DNA of 64,000 nucleotides from Crocinitomicaceae bacterium (GTDB taxonomy: Bacteria; Bacteroidota; Bacteroidia; Flavobacteriales_G; Salibacteraceae), in contig PAVO01000005.1 in the NCBI GenBank assembly GCA_002713215.1, positions 1 through 64,000 on the forward strand, read 5' to 3'. A model generated the notes under the pieces. It worked only from the letters and a program-made list of their open reading frames with translations. It had not been told where the DNA came from and did not search any database. Shown here one piece after another: positions 60,273-64,000 of this stretch. How positions within the stretch are numbered: the stretch's first letter is position 1; every line of letters starts with the position of its first letter. The translations under genes and the position numbers were made by a program.

Positions 60273-60907
60273 AATTGTTTTACCATTCCATTTACTTCGA
60301 ACTCTAATTTGGGTTTTGTTGGTTCTCCTTTCTCCCAAATTGTCAGTTCCTTCATTAAAAAATTATCTTCAATACATTGAGATTTCACATCAGAGATATG
60401 GTAGTATAGAATTTCTGAACCATGTTTGACCCCTTTCTCCATTTCAGTTTTTGACGAATCTTGATTTAAAAGAGAATGATTAAATCTTCTTGGTAAGCCT
60501 TTATAAAATTTAATACTTGATTCTTTTATTACAGACAAGTCTTTTACAATTAAGGTATCGATTCGGTAGTCATTCTCACGCATTTTTCCATATTGGATTG
60601 CCGAGTCCAGAATACTGTACCAAACACTGTCCTTAGAGGTGCGTGCAATGTAGGTAAATGGAGGTAGGTTGATTGCTTTTATCGAATCTTTATGAGTGCA
60701 TTCTAAAAATTCCATATGGAGAGTAAAATATTTAATGTCCAGTATTTTGGAATACTGACAATCCATAACGATTAGTAAATCTGACTTGTCTTCGAATTCA
60801 CATTTAATAATCGAGCTGTTATACTTTGGATAGTAGGTTGAGCAGTTGTCCTGCGCCATAAGTTGAACACTGGCAAGAAAGAATATCGTTAGTAGTAGAT
60901 TTTTCAT
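60245..60907 (-). CDS. Exported protein of unknown function in a cassette-like unit
   Basis: 220 residues with a signal peptide ending near QLMAQ. Mature sequence contains three to four Cys (DNCSTY, IIKCEF, MDCQYS, LECTH) and many charged residues; no family recognised. The last nine residues (LPNSSQKDN) are encoded by the attC-like element downstream, and the start codon lies 8 bp after the GTTA box of the next element. Confidence 0.55.
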   Translation of the reverse strand: MKNLLLTIFFLASVQLMAQDNCSTYYPKYNSSIIKCEFEDKSDLLIVMDCQYSKILDIKYFTLHMEFLECTHKDSIKAINLPPFTYIARTSKDSVWYSILDSAIQYGKMRENDYRIDTLIVKDLSVIKESSIKFYKGLPRRFNHSLLNQDSSKTEMEKGVKHGSEILYYHISDVKSQCIEDNFLMKELTIWEKGEPTKPKLEFEVNGMVKQLPNSSQKDN

Positions 60908-60914
60908 AAATATT

Positions 60915-61117
60915 GCCTAACGCCCCGCAGCTATGGCAAGTAGGCAGGAAGCAAGTTGAGCGTTGCGCCGAAGGCTCACACCACCCTGATTGAGCGCGTG
61001 GGCAAAAACTTGCTGATCGAGGCACATACTTAGAGGCTTGGGTTTAAGTTTCATAAATTTCTATCCTTTCAAATTTACACCAAAACGCCTATTTGCCATG
61101 TAGGTGCTGTTATGGGC
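60915..61117 (-). repeat. Full attC-like structured element (family 1) between 61110 and 60245 genes
   Basis: Plus strand opens GCCTAACGCCCCGCAGC, a perfect RYYYAAC box, and closes GTGCTGTTATGGGC. Outer arms ATGGCAAGTAGGC (60933-60945) and GCCTATTTGCCAT (61087-61099) pair at 12 of 13 positions; inner arms AGCAAGTT (60950-60957) and AACTTGCT (61007-61014) are perfect. The central part (GCCGAAGGCTC ... GAGCG) is shared with the element at 60.1 kb. Promoter box TAAATTTG at 61070-61077. Confidence 0.8.
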
Positions 61118-61901
61118 AGTTGGTTTCTATCCAATTATATAATAGGTCAAATTCTTTTCTATTTATTTGGGCTTTTGGGTGACCACTTCCGTTAGACACT
61201 TTCTTCCAATATGATTCATTGTCAAGTTTCTCAGAGCTACATTGCAATGGAGGACCAATGAATTGCTTGTCAGTTTTATGGCAAGAAGCGCAATTTGCAC
61301 GGAACAGACTTTGACCTTTGTCGTTCATTGCAAGTTTTGATTCATTTAGCTTGAACACTTGATATTTGGTTTCGTTATAAATCTCGGGAGACTTGTTTTT
61401 AAGCCCGTTCTTAAAATCATACGAATAGACTAATTCATCATCAATAAAGTAAAGCTCTGAATAATCGCAATTGTCCGACCCTCTTTCACAAGGTGTCTCA
61501 TATACCCGTAACATTAAGAATCCACCAGCCTCGTTAAAGTACTTTGTTGTATCAACTAGGAAGTTGTTTTGCCACATTTCAGTTCTTTGAATGGTTCCAT
61601 TTGTTCGGTAACAAGTGAATTTTCCATTTAGCTTTCCTTGTGAGTAAAACTCTTTGAATATCATTATTCCGTTTTCATTAAAAGTTTTACCGTATCCGTT
61701 TCGCTGATTGGAGACAATTTGGTATTCATTATTTAGTGTCCCATTTTTGAAATAAATACGTTCAAGAATAGTGTCATACTCAGGGAACTTAATTCTCTCT
61801 CTCATTACGGAACCATCATCGTAAGTATTTAAAACTGATTTTTTCTGCGCCATTGTGAAAAGGCCAAAAAGTAAAAATGATAGTAGGAATATCGGTCTCA
61901 T
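61110..61901 (-). CDS. Exported MORN-repeat (YwqK-like) protein with C-terminal cytochrome c motif
   Basis: 263 residues from ATG 61901 (MRPIFLLS), 10 bp after the GTTA box; the longer ORF would run into the element. A signal peptide ends near FTMAQ. Central MORN/YwqK-type repeats (NGYGKTFNENGIMIFKEFYSQGKLNG, NGTIQRTEMW) are followed by a c-type heme motif CASCHK near the C-terminus (FRANCASCHKTDKQFIGPPL). The fusion is unusual. The stop codon TAA lies inside the attC-like box. Role unknown, possibly surface redox. Confidence 0.7.
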   Translation of the reverse strand: MRPIFLLSFLLFGLFTMAQKKSVLNTYDDGSVMRERIKFPEYDTILERIYFKNGTLNNEYQIVSNQRNGYGKTFNENGIMIFKEFYSQGKLNGKFTCYRTNGTIQRTEMWQNNFLVDTTKYFNEAGGFLMLRVYETPCERGSDNCDYSELYFIDDELVYSYDFKNGLKNKSPEIYNETKYQVFKLNESKLAMNDKGQSLFRANCASCHKTDKQFIGPPLQCSSEKLDNESYWKKVSNGSGHPKAQINRKEFDLLYNWIETNCP

Positions 61902-61910
61902 GCTATTGCC

Positions 61911-62124
61911 CATAACGCCCCGCAGCCATGAGAAGTAGGCGAAAAGCAGTAAGTGGCGCGTAGGCCAAATATTCATTCCTATTGCGTTTTTTTTTGTCGC
62001 GCGTAGGAACCAACACACTTACTGCCCGTGGCAGACTCTTGGGAACTCGGGTATGGGTTATTAAATTTCATTCGTTTCAAACTTGCAACAGAACCGCCTA
62101 TTTCTCATTTGGCCACTGTTAGCA
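61911..62124 (-). repeat. Full attC-like structured element (family 1) between 62105 and 61110 genes
   Basis: Plus strand opens CATAACGCCCCGCAGCC and closes CCACTGTTAGC. Outer arms 61927-61941 (CATGAGAAGTAGGCG) and 62095-62109 (CGCCTATTTCTCATT) pair at 13 of 15; inner arms GCAGTAAGTG (61946-61955) and CACTTACTGC (62016-62025) are perfect, followed by GCGCG with CGCGC. A weaker promoter box CAAGTTTG at 62078-62085. The stop of the upstream gene (62105) is inside. Confidence 0.8.
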
Positions 62125-62500
62125 AACGTTTTATTACTTGGTTGTACATAATTGCTTCAAAAAACAGGACAATAAGAATGAACTCCAAATAGGAATTAGC
62201 TCCACTTTTTTGAATCATTACGAAGTGAACAATTCCAATGGTCAACCAAATCAATGAAGGCAATTCGAAGGCAATGAAGGTCTTCTTGTTTTTTAACGAA
62301 ACAAAATTTAGAGAGTTGATTATCATATTCAAAATTCCGAACTCCAAAGCACCTATGAATGATAACGCCATTCCAGATTTCCCTAATTCTGTCCAGGCAT
62401 TTGAATAGGGCAAGGATCTCAAACTCTCAGATACCACAAAAGCAAGAAGGGTTATCAGCCCAGTTTGAATAAAATAATATGTCTTGATTTTGGGCTTCAT
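62105..62500 (-). CDS. Four-helix membrane protein of unknown function
   Basis: 131 residues with about four hydrophobic helices (TGLITLLAFVVSESL, GMALSFIGALEFGILNMII, LPSLIWLTIGIVHFVMI, YLEFILIVLFFEAIMY). No family recognised. The last codons (LLTVAK) and stop lie within an attC-like element and the ATG is 9 bp after the GTTA box of the next one, so it fits a single-gene cassette. Confidence 0.5.
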   Translation of the reverse strand: MKPKIKTYYFIQTGLITLLAFVVSESLRSLPYSNAWTELGKSGMALSFIGALEFGILNMIINSLNFVSLKNKKTFIAFELPSLIWLTIGIVHFVMIQKSGANSYLEFILIVLFFEAIMYNQVIKRLLTVAK

Positions 62501-62508
62501 TAATGTTT

Positions 62509-62643
62509 GCTAACGGTTTGCATATGGCTTGTGGCGGTTTCGAAGGACTTTCTTGTCCACCGAAACTGAAGCTGGCTACGGAGCGAAAACTTTGCTGGTA
62601 GCTGTTCACCCGTCATAAGCTATATGCCTTGTTGTAAGGCGTT
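62509..62643 (-). repeat. Full attC-like structured element (family 2) between 62652 and 62105 genes
   Basis: Plus strand opens GCTAACGGTTTGCATATGGC and closes CTATATGCCTTGTTGTAAGGC. Arms GCATATGGCTTGTGGCGG and CCCGTCATAAGCTATATGC pair almost throughout. Inside, GGTTTCG pairs with CGAAACT and GGAC pairs with GTCC. The GTTAGC box on the minus strand is 9 bp before the start at 62500. No promoter box was found. Confidence 0.75.
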
Positions 62644-62651
62644 TTCTTCTT

Positions 62652-63035
62652 TTAAAAGTCAGCGTCTGTAATAACTAAAACGTATTCGTGACTAGCTACT
62701 GTTCTCTGGTCATCTACGTCCGAAGTCCAATTAGATAACAACTTGTAATTTTTTGTCAAAGTGTCGCCTGAGGCATTTGTGATTACTAAGTCATTCCCGA
62801 ACATAGTAGTTGGGTCAAAATAGTCGGTTTCCTTTCCCCGTTTACTCCAAGCGGCTACATCCTTTTTCTCGTTTTGGTTTATTGTTTGGTCTATATCGGT
62901 AGAATTAATAATGTCTGAACCGTCAACTGTAATTACACTTGAAGATTGGTTGTCGATATAGTAATCGAGGTATGTTTCCTTTTCACAAGAACTGAAGAAA
63001 ATAACTGCTAAAAATAGAATTGGTAATCGTTTCAT
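62652..63035 (-). CDS. Small lipoprotein of unknown function
   Basis: 127 residues with lipobox FFSSC and mature start EKETYLDYYIDNQ. It contains ITVDGSDIINSTD and a C-terminal HEYVLVITDADF beta strand. No family recognised. The stop precedes the family 2 element by a few bases and the start is followed upstream by a very short attC-like element. Confidence 0.5.
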   Translation of the reverse strand: MKRLPILFLAVIFFSSCEKETYLDYYIDNQSSSVITVDGSDIINSTDIDQTINQNEKKDVAAWSKRGKETDYFDPTTMFGNDLVITNASGDTLTKNYKLLSNWTSDVDDQRTVASHEYVLVITDADF

Positions 63036-63051
63036 AATATTTATTTTTTTT

Positions 63052-63100
63052 GTAACGCTATCCTACGCGTTTTATTGTTTAGGTAATTTGTTATATAGCG
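63052..63100 (-). repeat. Short attC-like element between 63091 and 62652 genes
   Basis: The plus strand has GTAACGCTATCC at one end and TTTGTTATATAGCG at the other. CGCTAT (63056-63061) and ATAGCG (63095-63100) are inverted. The stop codon of the 63091 gene is in the GTTA box. At about 50 bp it is close to the size of short classical attC sites but the support is thin. Confidence 0.35.
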
Positions 63101-64000
63101 ATTTCTATTTTCTCTTTAAAATCGTTAGGTTCGTCAATATGTAATCCAAGTAGGTTGAATCTCTTTTTCATTCCATAAAGACCAACTAATTGGTTCTCTT
63201 TTTTCAAATGAATTATGATATTATGACTTTCAAGTTCTCCAAGTGGCGAAAGTGTTTTGGTCAATTCATTCTTCTCTAGTAATTTTCTTGATAGTTCTAC
63301 TTTGTCAATATCTGAAAAGGGAATTTCAACTTCATTTAAAATACCATATTTTAAAGTCAAACTGTCTTTGTTAATTGAAATAGGTCTTTTGGAAAGTGAT
63401 TTTGCAAATCCGAACACTTGAATAGCAGTGTAAAAACTTAATGCCGTTAAAATCCAAGCAGCAACTATACTCCAACGAGCAAGTAAGAAATGAAATGCAA
63501 CTGTTTCAATTCCAATTATCATAATGAATCCGCCAAATAGTGCTGGTGTTCCACTATTTTTATGATAAGTAAATTCATTTTCATTAATTTCTCTTGTTTT
63601 CCAATTTATAAAGCCATAGTAGAAAACAGCAACCTCTGTTGCAAATGGTAATACAAGTTTTTTTGGAAGAATTTCGCTGCAAACCTTTTTTAAGGCATCA
63701 TAAAAGTCTGGTGTTGCACTTTTTAGTTCTTTGTAGGTTTTAACAGCTCTACGGACTTTAATTATAACGAAAGTTAATATTGAGATTTCAATTACTGGTA
63801 AAGCCCAAGTTTTGAAGATTGATAAATATGTTTGACTTTCTTGCGGTAAAAAATATGAACCGACTAAAAGTCCAATTATCATAACAGGAATAACCGTGGT
63901 ATTAGGTATTTCGGATTTTCGAATTAGCAGAAAGTAAACAAGTGGAACCATCAAAAGCAGGTCAGCCGTTATTGCAAAGTTCAAAGTATCATTCCCATTT
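63091..64000 (-). CDS. Polytopic membrane protein with PH-like C-terminal domain (5' end outside window)
   Basis: At least 297 residues; the frame stays open to the window edge, so the true start is probably outside. The N-terminal part has hydrophobic helices (ADLLLMVPLVYFLLI, VIPVMIIGLLVGSYF, WALPVIEISILTFVII), then a soluble stretch and two more (GFIMIIGIETVAFHF, WILTALSFYTAI). The C-terminal ~90 residues (SINKDSLTLKYGILNEVEIPFSDIDKVELSRKLL) look like a PH-type domain. Function unknown. Confidence 0.6.
   Translation of the reverse strand, partial: NGNDTLNFAITADLLLMVPLVYFLLIRKSEIPNTTVIPVMIIGLLVGSYFLPQESQTYLSIFKTWALPVIEISILTFVIIKVRRAVKTYKELKSATPDFYDALKKVCSEILPKKLVLPFATEVAVFYYGFINWKTREINENEFTYHKNSGTPALFGGFIMIIGIETVAFHFLLARWSIVAAWILTALSFYTAIQVFGFAKSLSKRPISINKDSLTLKYGILNEVEIPFSDIDKVELSRKLLEKNELTKTLSPLGELESHNIIIHLKKENQLVGLYGMKKRFNLLGLHIDEPNDFKEKIEIAI

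Noticed and set aside
61902-62018. 39-codon extension of the MORN/cytochrome protein
   Set aside because: It reads through the attC-like element; the internal ATG gives a proper signal peptide and the normal 10-bp distance to the box.
52998-63100. CRISPR array
   Set aside because: The repeats are 50-215 bp, divergent, structured and separated by genes, with no short direct repeats and no cas genes.
1-64000. tRNA or rRNA genes
   Set aside because: I found no cloverleaf with TTCGANNCC-type T-arm in a plausible context and no rRNA-like conserved stretches, but I could not run a search program.

Overview
This window looks like chromosomal DNA of a marine- or freshwater-type Bacteroidota, probably Flavobacteriia/Cryomorphaceae-like. 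Five predicted secreted proteins end in type IX secretion (T9SS type A) sorting domains. There is a TonB-dependent receptor with a CarboxypepD_reg extension, an OmpA-type envelope protein, DUF2490 and VTC proteins, and promoters of the Bacteroidota kind (-7 box TAnnTTTG). I see no rRNA, tRNA, CRISPR array, transposase, integrase or replication origin.

Region 1 (about 1-34.5 kb) looks like ordinary core chromosome. It holds a hisC-type aminotransferase, three T9SS exoproteins (a nuclease/phosphatase-fold protein, a PNGase F-like protein with an inserted LamG domain, an M1 aminopeptidase), a three-gene operon in which two LIC11966-like paralogues flank a Prc-type S41 protease, two bestrophin paralogues, a TetA-like exporter, and two envelope proteins that share unusual middle and C-terminal domains. 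It also holds a five-gene VTC / DUF4956 / lamin-tail / DUF2490 operon, a SMUG2-like glycosylase, an RluE-like pseudouridine synthase, an XRE-S24 regulator with tandem operator-like palindromes, a metal-linked HMA + TonB receptor pair, an AraC regulator, a GIY-YIG gene joined to a palindromic repeat, two SDR proteins, an extradiol dioxygenase broken by a nonsense codon, and a double-cluster 4Fe-4S protein.

Region 2 (about 34.5-45.3 kb) is transitional. It has TPR, beta-lactamase-fold, beta-barrel, PEGA and GNAT proteins, an M28 carboxypeptidase and an aminotransferase, mixed with short genes of unknown function.

Region 3 (about 45.6-64 kb) is different. Nearly all genes lie on the minus strand, most are single-gene units of unknown function, and they are separated by structured 130-215 bp elements. 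Each strong element starts inside or just after the 3' end of one gene with a CTAAC/ATAAC box, folds through long imperfect inverted repeats, and ends with a GTTAnnn box, in four cases 8-10 bp before the next start codon. Arm sequences differ between elements while pairing is kept. Four carry a TAnnTTTG-like promoter box 32-34 bp from the first box. This is the architecture of integron attC sites and gene cassettes, so the best working hypothesis is a Bacteroidota chromosomal cassette array in which each attC-like element also carries a promoter. One unit is a complete four-gene copper-resistance operon (AraC-HMA fusion regulator, CopA, DoxX, CopZ-like). No integron integrase is in the window, so this is an inference from structure.
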